DNA from: Rotaria macrura
Lineage: Eukaryota > Rotifera > Eurotatoria > Philodinida > Philodinidae
Length of the DNA: 64,000 nt
Direction: 5' to 3'
NCBI GenBank assembly: GCA_900239685.1
Contig: OENT01000663.1
Coordinates: forward strand, 23,559 to 87,558
Shown here: in pieces, positions 11,848 through 23,926 of the stretch
Layout of the letters: each line of letters opens with the position of its first letter
How positions within the stretch are numbered: position 1 is the first letter of the stretch
Position numbers and translations under genes: made by a program
The notes under the pieces: generated by a model
Database searches by the model: none
What the model was told of the DNA's origin: nothing
What the model saw: the letters and a program-made list of their open reading frames with translations, nothing else

Positions 11848-12545
11848 CCCAGGTCGAAGAAGCACGGTCGTAAACGGCCGTTTCCGTTAATTTTTTCGCC
11901 GTTTGAAATGCACCGTATTACGGTCGTTTTTCAATGTGCCGTAAACGACCGTAATGGGCTGAATACTACATTATTTGGCCGTGTTGCAGTCGTAATTAGC
12001 CGTTTACGGCGCAGAAAAATACGGCCGTAATACGGTGCATACCAAAACGTCAACATACGACGGTTTACGGCGATTAACGATCGGAAACGGTAGTATACGT
12101 TATCGTAAACGTTCGTTTACGAGATCAGTGTGAAGCTAGCACGACGGAGCTAGCACGATGAAACAGAGATTCAACTATAAGTCTTCTCAGAAGTATTGCC
12201 GGTCCATAAAAACCATACCATTCGATGCAGAATGTAATTCTGGATCGGATGGTGATACTTTTATTCCCCGGCAATGCTTAGGAAGAAATTTTACCTACAA
12301 CTTTGTTTTCTTCTAAATAAGACAAGAAAAACTAGATAGAATTTTCTCAAAGTATTGCCGGGGAATAAAAGTATCACCATCCGATCCAGAATTAAATTCT
12401 GCATCGAATGGTATGGTTTTTATGGACCGGCAATGCTTCTGAGAAGACTTATAGTTGAATCTCTGTTTCATCGTGCTAGCTCCGTCGTGCTAGATTCACA
12501 CTGATGTTTACGAGCGCATTTGTTTGCCGCAATGCTCGTCCTGGG
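11848..12545. mobile_element. Element C: CCCAGG-ended element related to B, carrying a nested foldback insert
   Basis: Starts CCCAGGTCGAAG and ends GCTCGTCCTGGG, flanked by TA/TA (11846-11847, 12546-12547). The left part is saturated with CGTAAACGGCCG/ACGGTCG-type words as in element B. The right part is split by the foldback element at 12124-12505. The element lies just 5' (in LINE sense) of the endonuclease start TWNVQTLWAAG. Confidence 0.72.
12124..12505. mobile_element. 382-bp foldback element with ~165-bp inverted arms and 9-bp target duplication
   Basis: The two arms are near-perfect inverted copies starting ATCAGTGTGAA and containing GCTAGCACGACGGAGC, separated by a spacer of about 45 bp. 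It is flanked by GTTTACGAG on both sides (12115-12123 and 12506-12514). Long terminal inverted repeats plus a 9-bp duplication are typical of Mutator-like (MULE) elements. Non-coding, so it is a MITE-type derivative. High arm identity suggests a recent insertion or a structure kept by gene conversion. Confidence 0.8.
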
Positions 12546-13159
12546 TATTTTTGGCAAGTTTTAATTTAAGTGTTTTTTTGTCGGATAATTTGTATATAAG
12601 ATTTTTTCCAGTAGCCAATTTTTCGACCCAGCTCTGATCACTCGGCAGAGGATGCAGACCTTGTTTACCTGAGTGATGTCAGAGCCGGTTGGATTTGTGT
12701 TGAATTCATTCATGATTGGTTTCTATTGTCTTATTCTTTTTACAGACGGCGGTATCTGCACCCCTTCCGTCAAAAAGTCCTCCTTTATCCGGACCTACGA
12801 CCGGCACAAAAGTCGCTGGATTTTGGTCTCTCAGGTGGAGTTTTATTCCTTGAACGCTAGTATTAAAGGCGTAGGTTATTCTTTTGAACAATATCCCATT
12901 TTCTGAATCGAATAGAAATTCAGATGTAGTACTTGTGATATTTTTTACCGCACAGCAAAGAGCAGAATTTGTCATTTTCCAACAAGTTTCATATCGGCAT
13001 GGTCAAGGATTAGCACTCTCGAATGGGGAAGGTTTAAAATTGAAAAACGAAGGAGATCGTCTGGAAAATCCGTACTGTATCAATTCGCTGTGCTCGATCC
13101 GTCGCGCATTTCATTTTTTGTGTTCATTTCGTCGCCTGTTTTCTTTTATTGAATGTTTG

Positions 13160-16100
13160 TAACTGTGTTTCCTCTTATCGCAAAACTCATAATGAATTCT
13201 CGAGAAACTCTACATCTATTTTTCTTTAATAATGCTCGTATATATTTGAGAAAAATTGGTTTTTCCGGTCCATGTCAGATAGGAACCATGGAAAATACTG
13301 GTAAACGAATTATATTTAGATTTCGAAAATGAAAAGTTGACATGGTCAGTTTAAACAGTATTTCATTAATGAATGGCTAATTAAATCTGAGATGAGTATA
13401 AAGGTCATGAGCTAGCTGAGGACGCTATTGATCAAACCTTCCAATTGACTCATTCAATAATTTAAATTAAAAATTATCATCGGGAAAGACAAAACCTATA
13501 ATTTTATAGATGAGCTACATTTATATCATGGAAAAATCTAATTAAAAAATGAAATCTTGTTTTTCGTTGTCAAAATAGAATTTACACAGATGAGTTCAAT
13601 GTTAGAACGATGAAAATAAACTATAATTACATTTTTCTCTAATTAGGGAAAACACGGACAGCGAGTGAGTACAACGAAATTATGTATAATATAGTGGAAA
13701 TGCGAGAAATTGAGTGTGCAACGAGTTGAGCGGCGACAAATTGATCGGTCACCCGAAAATCGAAAGTGTGCTACTAACAGTTTTTCAAACTAGTTAAAAA
13801 CTATAAAAGGAGTGATATAAACTCTAAAATCCCCCGCGATACATGTTACTATCAAAATTTATCGAGTAATTTCATTCAAATGGTGCAATTTTTTGACGTT
13901 GTTAGATTGTATTTTTCTCTGAAAACTAGTCGGAAGATTGTATGAAATTTTATTATACGAATAAAACGAACGTACTACAAAGATGAGACTGTTTGCATGG
14001 TACTCATGTATCAGAAAAAAACATCAGTTTCATCTTTCTGGTTTGAAATGGTGAGTCATAAAACCGTCCCCTGCATAAATCAGGAAAAATATGGACGACT
14101 GTCACAAAATGAAATTCCATAATGAGTGAAATTTAAAGTTTTTTTATTTGATGAGACAACGGTAAATCAGAAACGACCTGATATTCTAACAGATTTTTAG
14201 AAGCGCAAACACATTGGAACGCAAACTTCATTTGAATTCTTCGTTCTTTACCGTAAAAACATCGAATTTCGTTGCAATTCTGTAACGATGACTGTTTTTG
14301 GGATAACTGTGCTACAGTCGAAGAGAAATGAATGAAATTTTTATTGATGATAGATCTAAACAAGCTCTATAGGTGATAGTAATGTAGAAAAACTTCGCTT
14401 GCATTAAAAAGAATTTATATAGACTACAATCTCAAAAAATAAAATCCCTTAACGTTTGGTCGTGCCGATAGGTAAATATTCCATGTAGAATGAAGGGTTT
14501 GACAACAATTCGATCTATGTTAAAAATGCTTATTTGCAGCAGAAAAAAATTCTGTCAAAGTCAAAAATGCTCCGATTTGCATATCACATAACCGCATCAT
14601 AGGCGATGACTCTAATCCATCAATAATAACATTTTCATTGTCACTCGCATGTGGACTATTGCTAACGTTCATTTTTCGTGAGACGAAAATGCTGCTATAG
14701 AAACTCAACGTATACATACACATTCGAAGCGGAAAAATGAGGATGCATAGGAATTTTGATAAGTTCAATTGGAAACGTGGTCAGAATAATTGGTACAAGA
14801 ATTTGCCCGATTACAAATATTCTTCAAAGAAAATCTAGTTTTATAGATACATATGCACATATAATTATATTTTTATATAGATATATTTAAATATATTTAT
14901 TTATAGGTATATATCGATCTAGTTAAGTATATGTGTGTATAGTATAAGAGCAGAAAATAAAGAGAATGCATTTTCGACCTTGACGGTATTCATCCGGTTG
15001 AAATTAGCATTTATTTCACCGATCATTTTCTTGTCCACTGCTGGTAGAATCAACTCCAAGAATGTGATGTTGAATTGTTCTTTCTTAATTTGATACCTAA
15101 TCAATTTTATTTTCCTGGTAGAAAGTATCAATAATCAATGAAAAATAGTTATCTCTCACCAACATCTCAGAAGATATAGATCAGAGTTTTTAATACTCAA
15201 CGTCTAAGTGAGTATCATTGCCAAAATGTATATAGTTCATGAATGAAGGAAAGACTATTTCAATGATCAAAACTTCAAAGGAAGAATCAATATTCTGGCA
15301 AATCTCTTTTTTTGTATCTCGATTCACTATTATCGATTACATAGCACATGCCCTAATGATATGGCGACTTTCCAATGTTCTAGATGATTTAACATTTGTA
15401 TGTAATTTTGTATTATGCTCAGGTACAATACGACTTTTTGACCCTATATATTTATGAATCTAAACCCAAGTTCTTTTTTATATCATATCAAGACTAGTAA
15501 TACTGTCAAGAATATCTAGATTCCTTTAAATTATCAGTCTTCCATATTGCTCGAAGAATTTTCACATGTTTAGCATGGAAAAAAATTCAACATAAATTCA
15601 TATTATATGATTTTCTTTCCACACATCAGCACTTGAATGCTGTCATGAGTTACATGCGATATCAAAACTACCCATACGTACAAATCCTGATCCTAATACG
15701 AATGAGCGAACTCAAACTTATTGAAATGCACTAGAGTAGCGAAAAATCTTCTACTTAAGATCAAAGAATGCGCCTCATGATGAAAATCTCTTGATTCTTC
15801 TTTCAATTAAACATATTTTTGTGTTTTGTCGTTACTAAACTTTATTAAGATGAAAATTTTTATAGATCGGCACATTATTTCGAATGTACAATCCAGGATA
15901 ACATAGAGAAACGACTTCATTAGTCTGATACATTACTGACTGAAATTTTCCACCTTGAATGGATGAGTAGATTCAATGAAGTTTTACTAATGCTAGTTTG
16001 TGATCGATACTGACTTTTGCATTTCAGAATATCTTCAATCGAATAGTTTGATCGAATTAAGCATTAAACATGCTTGAGACAGAAATGAAAATCCATTAAC

Positions 16101-16559
16101 GAATGTGTTTGATGACACAATCCAATGCTCATGGTACACATATTTGGTATCAAGCGTCAAGACATGCATATCATAGTATTCTCGGATTCAAATTCTTCGC
16201 AAGTATAAATATCGATGTTCGACTTGACCTACATGGTTTTATTAAAAAACTTGACTTTTCATTTAGATCTGCCCATATAATTGTAAACGTTCCAAAATCT
16301 TCTGTTCAACTATGTTCTTTTTTGTGATTCTAAACATGTCATTGTGTAATCGAAGTTCAACAATATTTCAATATCGTTGATTGAGACTTTTATGTATAAG
16401 AAAAAAAAACGAACACACACAAATAATAGACGTGACAAGAGAAAAAAGCAAAATCAGCTTCTTTTGCTTTTATACACGAAAAAAAAACAAATTTTTCATA
16501 CACACAGACAGACATAGGTATATTCACGAAAAGACTTTTTTCCTTTTCCTTTTTTGTTT
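13160..16559. other. Gene-free AT-rich stretch
   Basis: I see no gene. There is an AT-rich simple-sequence patch of TATA/ATAT words at about 14860-14935. Short open frames on both strands have no spliceable extension or recognisable motif. The end next to 16560 is the 3' flank of snRNP70. Confidence 0.55.
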
Positions 16560-19185
16560 TCAAAAACTTTCATTTATTCCGAATGTATCATATGGTCCAT
16601 TGCCGTTATTGTTATGCATCTCATTCTCACCTCGATAGTTACCCGTACGACGACCACGCTCACGGTCACGTGATCGACGTCTTGTTGAATCTGGACGCTC
16701 GCGTGATGTGCGACGATCACTACGACGTTCAGTTGAACGAGAACGTGTTCGACCTAGATACAAAAAAAAATAAGAAAACAAGTTTAATTATTAGGCGTCA
16801 ATTGGAATCATATAAATTGATACATACGACGTTTATGTTCACGGCTTCGACTATGATGACGCTCTGAAAATGAAAATCTCAGCGAAAAGTTTTTATTCGT
16901 AATCTTATAAATATACCTCGAGATCTTGATCGTCGTTTTCGATCCCGTGATGACGATCGCCGGCGTTCATCGACTCCAGTACGTTTAGCTCCGGGTGGAC
17001 CACCACGACGTGTTGAACCTAGACCTCCACCTGTAATCAAAGATAACCATTAATATCAATAGCAAAACAACACAGAATTATAGATATACGAACCTAATCG
17101 TCTTGGTCGCCATCCTTTGACTGTTCGACCACGTTCAACATCAACAACAACTCGTCGACCATCAATTTTACGTCCATCAGCTCGTTTGTATGCCGCTGAA
17201 AGTGAAGTGCTTACCGTCAACACAACAAAATATCATCGACGATTTGACCATTTTTTTTTATCTTACCCCAATGGACTTACCCTCATTGCTAATCTTACAT
17301 ATGTGTATGTATATATATGAATATATAGGATGCTGTTTTATCTGCTTTTGACTTTCCAAGGAAAAAGGATCAAGGTAGAAAAAAAGATGAATCTGATTTA
17401 CTCACAGCTGTTTGTTTATTTAAAAGAAAGCAAAGACGCGGTTGGGATTATAGAAAAGAATAAAATGAATAAAATAACGACAAAATCTGTGATTTGATCC
17501 TCACCTGTTTTTATTGTTATTACCTTTTTTTTCTTTAATTTCGAAGGGTATGTATTCGGTGATAACACTGTATGAACGTATTTTGAGCTTACCCATTTCT
17601 GTTCTTTTCTTTTTCTTGTCTTACCCGATTTATATATGTATTTATACATATGTTTATACAAACCTCTAATGATTTTTTTTCTTTCTCTGGAAAAATGCGC
17701 TTGGCGCTGATTAGTTTTCCATTTATAAAAGTATGTATATATATATACCTGTCTGATTTTTCCATATTTTATATGTAGATTTATACGTACACAAATGGTT
17801 TCAGCAAAACAACTGGGTGAGTCTCACACGCATCGATGCTGTTGCGTGTCTAGAAGACAAACAGGCAACGGACAATAGCCTCGAAACAAATGGGACGTAT
17901 TCAAACGTAGCGTATTAACGCATGTATGAGGAATGTAAAGCAATGACTCAACAAACCTGTACAAACAATTGGACTAGTAAAAGACGGGGGAATCGATCAT
18001 TCTCACTCACCTGAATATTTGCGGACAAAAAAAAACAATAATTTAAAATTTTTTAAAACAAAATCAGTGATTCTATGTAATGTGCTATCAAAAAAAAATG
18101 TTGAGAATCTGAACTAAGTTAATTTTGCCAACTCGATGTAAATTAAAACTTAAGCAATACTTAATATTAAACCACCTACCGTGCATATCGGATTCTTTTT
18201 CATATTCAATGAATGCATAACCACGTGGTTTACCAGTTTGTGTATCATGTATTAAACTTATCTAAAATTGATACATAGTGAAAATATTATCTATATAAAT
18301 AGATCACATAATGCTAAAATGTGAAACACGATGTAGTTTTTGTCAAAAATCACTCGTATCTCGACTATCGGATATTTTTAATCAATGTCATTTTACTTCT
18401 TTCTCTAAACGAATAACAAAAAACACAGGACATAAACTCGAATGAGTCATTCGTGACATATGATAGAAGACTATATATATTAACGCATGCCATAGTATTC
18501 TTCTACATCGTGTTTGATAAAATATCGTAAGAATCATGAACAAAAAAAAAAGAACTTACACTTTTAATTTTCCCATAGACTTCAAATTCCCGTCTCAATT
18601 TTGATTCCGATGTGTCATAGTTCTAAAATCATCAAAACAAACAGTATTTGTATTTCGTTCAAATCAATATTAACTTTAAACTTACAAGTCGAGCAATAAA
18701 TAATGTTTTATACGGATCAGCCGTAGCTGCCTCGTTCTTATTTGGATCCCCTAATAATCAAACAAGAATTCAAGTGAAATAGAGATGAAATTATAATTAC
18801 ATTGGTTAAAATTTTCTTCTAGTTCAAGAGCTGCTTTTGCAGCCTTTTCACGTGCCTAGAAAACATATCAATAAATAATGTTATATTTTTGCAAATGCAA
18901 TTTATTTACTCTTCTATTAATTCGATCTTCTTTTGTTTCAATTGCTCTTGGCGGTGGCGTTTCATGAGCTGCCTAGAATATACAAACATTTCCATAGTAC
19001 AAATCTTATTTTAGAATTATGTTTTTGTAATTTTTCTGTACTTCAAAAGTTTCTAAAAAGTCACCCATGCCACCGTATGGTAAACGCTTTTTTTCATGTG
19101 GTAATTTATCGTTTGGCGGTAGAAATGGAACTGGATCACGTGGTGCAAATAGTGCAAGTAGATTTGGTGGTAAAAATTGCGTCAT
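16560..19185 (-). CDS. SNRNP70: U1 small nuclear ribonucleoprotein 70 kDa (U1-70K)
   Basis: U1 snRNP subunit that binds stem-loop I of U1 snRNA during 5' splice-site recognition. Ten exons, in order: 19185-19042, 18972-18910, 18855-18801, 18750-18686, 18622-18560, 18261-18180, 17195-17094, 17030-16917, 16863-16828, 16753-16560, giving 305 residues. The start [18 protein letters not shown] is the conserved family N-terminus, so the in-frame upstream extension is ignored. An RRM follows with RNP2 LFIAR and RNP1 RGYAFIEY, then [20 protein letters not shown], also family-diagnostic. The tail is short and RS/RE-rich, ending [13 protein letters not shown], well short of the human protein (437 residues). 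Intron 6 (17196-18179) is unusually long for this window. The gene lies 171 bp downstream of RPS18 on the same strand. Confidence 0.97.
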
Positions 19186-19356
19186 ATTCAATCGATAAAA
19201 GAAATACAAATCTAAAAAATATCAACAAAAAAAATTAATGTTCTTGTTATTGTTTTCTTCTTATCCTAGTTGTCAGATATTTTTTAATTTCTTGTTCTCA
19301 ATATAAGAAAAAAGAAACGGAGATAAACACAATGAACATTTGTTTCATCGTTATGT

Positions 19357-19824
19357 CTACGCTTTCTTCTTGGAAACACCGACGGTACGACCACGTCTAC
19401 CAGTTGTTTTCGTGTGTTGACCACGTACACGTAAATTCCAATAATGACGAAGACCACGATGAACACGAATCTTTTTCATGCGTTCTAAATCTTCACGAAC
19501 TTTGGTATCAACATTGTTTGATGTCACTTGTGAATATTTGCCATCTTTGATATCTTTTTGACGATTGAGAAACCAATCAGGAATTTTATATTGACGTGGA
19601 TTACTAATTATAGTAACTATTCGTTCAACTTCATCGTCAGTTAGTTCACCGGCACGTTTTGTTCCATCAACGTCAGCCTTTCGGATAACAACATGTGCAA
19701 AACGACGGCCAACACCTTTAATAGATGTTAGAGCATAGCCAGCTTTTCGACGACCATCAATATTAGTGTTAAGCACACGAAGAATATGTTGAAACTTTTC
19801 TGGTTGAATTAACGGTGATGTCAT
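19357..19824 (-). CDS. RPS18: 40S ribosomal protein S18 (uS13)
   Basis: Single-exon frame of 155 codons encoding the full uS13 protein of the small-subunit head. It starts [20 protein letters not shown]. The helix-two-turn-helix segment [14 protein letters not shown] and the C-terminal basic tail [20 protein letters not shown] are clear. Length and sequence match the animal family with no gaps. About 30 bp upstream of the ATG, on the minus strand, is a pyrimidine-poor but AG-ended acceptor (TTATTATTTACAG) with no visible upstream exon, compatible with trans-splicing or a 5' UTR intron. It may be the first gene of a two-gene transcript with snRNP70. Confidence 0.98.
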   Translation of the reverse strand: MTSPLIQPEKFQHILRVLNTNIDGRRKAGYALTSIKGVGRRFAHVVIRKADVDGTKRAGELTDDEVERIVTIISNPRQYKIPDWFLNRQKDIKDGKYSQVTSNNVDTKVREDLERMKKIRVHRGLRHYWNLRVRGQHTKTTGRRGRTVGVSKKKA

Positions 19825-19859
19825 TTTGTTTTTGGTGAGATGTTCTTTTTATATCTGTA

Positions 19860-21735
19860 AATAATAAACATAAAAACAAGGGAATATGAAAAAACAATTA
19901 CGAAACCGAAATTGAAGAAAAAATTTCATCTTGCGTACAGCGAAAGAATGAAGGAAGAAAAGAAAAATAAACAAGTAAACAAAGATACGAAGTGTTCATC
20001 CATTGTTGTTCGTTCTAATAATTTCTTTAAAATAAATTTTAAAAAAAAGGAAAATTAACACATGCATATGTATATCTATAAAGATCTAGTGAAAAAAGTA
20101 TTATTCTTGATGAAATGCATTAATGTATAAGAATTGTTTGATGGAGGTATTGCTATATAAATGTATTCGATTATGGCGGAACAGATATGAAGATGCTTTT
20201 CCTATTGAGTATGATGAGAAAAGTGAATAGGAATCGCACAAGATAAGGGCGTTTACTTATACCTGATTTATTAATCTTGCGAATGATTTCGGATATTTAA
20301 AATTCAACTATCTAGCTCTACGAGCAAAAAATTTAATTTTTCTACACTAAAAATAAAACTAAGTAATCGAGAGTTATGCTGTAAAACAGAAATGTAAGTG
20401 GTACATACGATAGAGGACTCTCTATCGACTTGTCTATATTTTTATAAAGATGTCTTTGAGATGATTTCTGTCGATCAAATTTCTTCTTACTATTGAATTT
20501 AAACGCTTCATTGATGATGAGAGAACGTACAGTAGACAGATTTTATCTTGAAATTATTCATTCTAGTACTCTTATCAAGCTACTTTCGATCATCGAAAAA
20601 GAATCAATGTTTTCGTCATCAGCGATCATTTTAAATTCTTTTATATGTGTTCGTTGATCCGATATAGCATCTAACAATTCGAATATCATAGGGTAAACAG
20701 AATAAATACACAGATACTTATAGTATACACGAGTGATGGATATTTCAATATTGCACAACCTTAAATATAAATTATTTCGTGCTATGCAGTTTTTTCAGAC
20801 AATGATAGATGTCGATAGAGAGAGATATATGTAACAATAAGGAACATAAGAAACTCCTCTAGCACTGTTAATGTTCCATATGTATCTATGAATAAATGCC
20901 GATGTGAAGAAAACAAACTCGAAAGAGTTTCTGTTGCGTTGATTGATCAAAAACTGGTTTTGATGTTTGCATGTAACTTTTAATAAAAAGCAGAACATCT
21001 ATTGACAAAATTTGTAGTTCAGAAATTCATCGTAAACTTATTTCTCTAGATTCATTTGATTATCATGAATGAAGAAGCAGTTTTACAAAAATATTACTCG
21101 CCCAACGGATAATACTTCAAAGGATTCAATCACTATGACTGTTTATCTCCTCTAAATTACAGTATGCTGAACGGTTTAGGACTATTGAACATGTTTATAC
21201 GTAAAATTTTAGATCGAAGTTTTTCGTTTCTCCCTTTTCAAAAACGTTTTGCGCTCAAAAGAACTTCTACATAGTTTTCCTTGCTTTTGTCAGTGATGAA
21301 AGAGGAAACTCGTGCTTGTCCTACAAAAGATTTTCAGACAAACGCAAATGAATACCAGAATACTGTTAGACTATTGAAGTATTAGTATTCATTTAATTTT
21401 AGTTTTATTATTTAATGATAATTAATATTATTCAATATCAAATAGTGTTTTTTATTCATCCGATCTGTATTGCAATATATCTAGTAGTATCATTAATAGG
21501 ATATTTTGATTTCAATGTTTTTAAGTGAGAAAATTGCCGAAGTCTCATCTTATTATATAGTCATCGGTCGGATAAGCATGGTACCAGTATCATCTAAGTT
21601 CGAAAGAAATCTTATTGTTTATTTGAAGATGAGCTAAGTTAATATGGTCAAAAATCGTGTACAATATTATACCACACGAATGAGATCAATAATAGTTATA
21701 TTTTTCAATCTTTTTAGATAGTCGCCTTGAGAAAA
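19860..21735. other. Intergenic stretch, divergent promoters of RPS18 and WDR54
   Basis: No gene seen. RPS18 (-) and WDR54 (+) diverge from here, so promoters should lie within it. I could not recognise a core element. Just before the WDR54 ATG is TTTTTAG followed by 16 nt, an acceptor without a visible upstream exon. Confidence 0.55.
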
Positions 21736-23926
21736 ATGTCTATCTCCTTACAAAAATCGTCAGAGATGGTCTCCGTCAAATGGAGTGCATCACATATAGC
21801 CAACAATCTGACAATCAATCGTTCATCTGAATCACGTCGATCCACAATGTATGGTGTATCTCATAAAAGTGGTTTTACCATGGTAAAAATTAGAATATGA
21901 CTAAAAACAAGCAAAAGAAATAATGTCTACCTATGTATTTTAGGTGACTGTATCTGAAGATGGAACTAAACGAATTCAAGGTCAAGTGATATGTCGTATT
22001 ATTGGAAATACGAGTGCGTCAGCACCAGATAGTGATGCTCGATTTAATGTTTACGTAATTGAAGTAAGAGAAAGAGCTATTCGAAACAGAAATAAACAAC
22101 AATAGAAAATTGCTAATTTTTTTACATTTTTTTCCGTGATAGGCTGCCTTTGTTAACTTGCCGGTTCGAAATATACTTGTTCTTGCTTGTACAAAAAGTA
22201 TTCAAGTAAATTTGATAAAAATTAAGGTATCCTGCATTCTCGCTTTCGTATAGATTTATGAATTGGATGGTACAACAAGTTTACATATACATATGCTTGA
22301 CAAAAGTAATTCGAATAAAACAGGTAGCAAGAAAAGACAAATGCACTAAAGAATTTTCAAGAAATTCCATGGAAAGCATTCATGTTTCTTTTTCATTTCT
22401 TTTTAGAATCATCTATCTATTCGCGAGGCATTGCAGGCATCGGTCAAAATTTATTATGCGTTGGTAAGTTGAGAGTTTTTTGTCAAAGATCAACGACTAT
22501 CGATTGATCTTTCTTAGGCAATCATCAAGGTGAAATTCTCGTATTCAACATTCCTCCAAAAGGAACGAATATAACTCTTAAAGAAACAATACACGGTTAT
22601 AGATTTTTTTCTAGAAATATTTTTCTTTGTCAACAATTCTTGTTTCTATATAAAATCAAGGTCATCAATTCGGTATTACATACTTAGTATCGAATGCTAG
22701 TCTACTAATATCAAGTGATACCAGTGGTGTTATCCTCATACGAAATATACGTACAATGTCACAAATAAATACCATAAAATCTATAGACGAAAGTGGTGTT
22801 ACATCATTGTCTATTTGGAACAATTGTATTGTAGCTAGTTATGCCAATGGTATGATTCGTCTGTTTGATCCCGAAAATGGTACGTAAGAAATTTCAACAA
22901 TTCAATATTGAAAAAATTCTGAATCGTATCAATAGCTCAAATATGTGGTTCTATTGCTGCTCATGCAAGATGTATCAACGCCATTGATTGTAACGAACAT
23001 GGTCTACTTGCATCGGTTGGTGATGATTGTTTTGTTCGAATATGGAAACTATCCGGCGATGCTGAGAATATACAGGTGAAAATTTATTCGTTTAATACTA
23101 CGAGAAAATTTGTTGAATTGATAATGTAAATGTAATTGAAAGCTCTAACCGTTTGATATGAATTTAACTGAAATGTGAAGTATCCTGGAAAATATCTGTA
23201 TCCTTATAGTGTATTGCTGAGAAAATAGCATTCTTTTACTATATAGTTAGGAAACATACATTTTGGCAATACATGATTTCAAGTTTCAATATGAAACTTC
23301 AAGTCGATTTAATGTCCTAAGAAAATAATTTGCTTGTAGATGTTTCAAATATTTTCTTAGTTCTTTATCAAAAGTGTATCGATGGTAAATCATATCTCAG
23401 ATATGATTAATCAATACTATCGGCTTTCATGTTCTTGTTTCAGAATTTTGAAAATACAAAACCTAGAGCTTTTTCAGTACTCTATTTTCATCAAGTCTTA
23501 ACTCTATCAAAAGTTTCGGACGAATTTTGAAAATTAATTATTCTGCTACTGCATGACTTGTCTAGAACAATGGTATCATTTTACAGTATGTCTACACAAC
23601 GAGAAACTAACGAAACTAGAGAGTCACATGAGTTATTCAAGTGTTCCAATTCATGATAATCCGATGATATTTCTAATAGTATCAAGAACAGTAATTACCA
23701 TACCGATGACCAGAGCTTTACAATGAATGAATGTACAAAATATTTTTCACGTTAGATGACAACTTTTCATAATTTTTAATTCTATACGCTTTAGATTTCT
23801 CATGAATGCAATTATCTTATTGAAAATAGTCAATTAGTTGGTGTGAAATTTTTGAATTTATCACGGGCAGATCTAGCTGTTTCATCGTATGATTTGAATG
23901 AAATAATAATACTTCGTGCAATTTAA
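21736..23926 (+). CDS. WDR54: WD repeat protein WDR54
   Basis: Nine exons: 21736-21882, 21944-22063, 22143-22205, 22254-22323, 22407-22463, 22518-22595, 22661-22879, 22936-23075, 23795-23926; 341 residues, close to human WDR54. Family signatures in order: an LVLACTKSIQIYELDG-type strand pair, GQNLLCVGNHQGEILVF with NIPPKG, GHQFGITYLVS, SYANGMIRLFDPENAQIC, HARCINAIDCNEHGLLAS, DDCFVRIWKLSG, and the distinctive C-terminus SSYDLNEIIILRAI. It forms a WD40 beta-propeller. The mammalian protein has been linked to cell growth and receptor signalling, but its biochemical role is poorly known. The last intron (23076-23794, 719 bp) is the only long one. It is assigned by overall match, not by single motifs. 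Confidence 0.9.

Larger units (their letters stand above)
7000..13000 (-). mobile_element. Fossil non-LTR retrotransposon (LINE, tentatively RTE-like), interrupted by five nested inserts
   Basis: Read on the minus strand, 5' to 3': an upstream coding region (about 12975-12546), endonuclease N-terminus (11847-11532; TLWAAGKLELLRNE, IIGISQVRW), endonuclease middle (11207-11112; SSSSEEDIEAF), endonuclease C-terminus plus reverse transcriptase (10750-9031), and RT C-terminal region (7762 to about 7000; words such as ATGAM, LLYAS, LLAFEMKCYRRIL, RKEKLRLFDHI). The 3' end near 7000 runs into short GAT repeats, as in RTE-type LINEs. It is dead: frameshifts and stops occur throughout, and the catalytic FADD motif reads FAAD (near 9080). 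Inserts A, B, C and E, described separately, split it, and a foldback element sits inside C. The outer 5' limit is uncertain, roughly 12980-13160. Confidence 0.85.

Noticed and set aside
19186-19209. Eight-residue upstream extension of U1-70K
   Set aside because: The family start MTQFLPPN is strongly conserved; the extension runs into the probable acceptor region.
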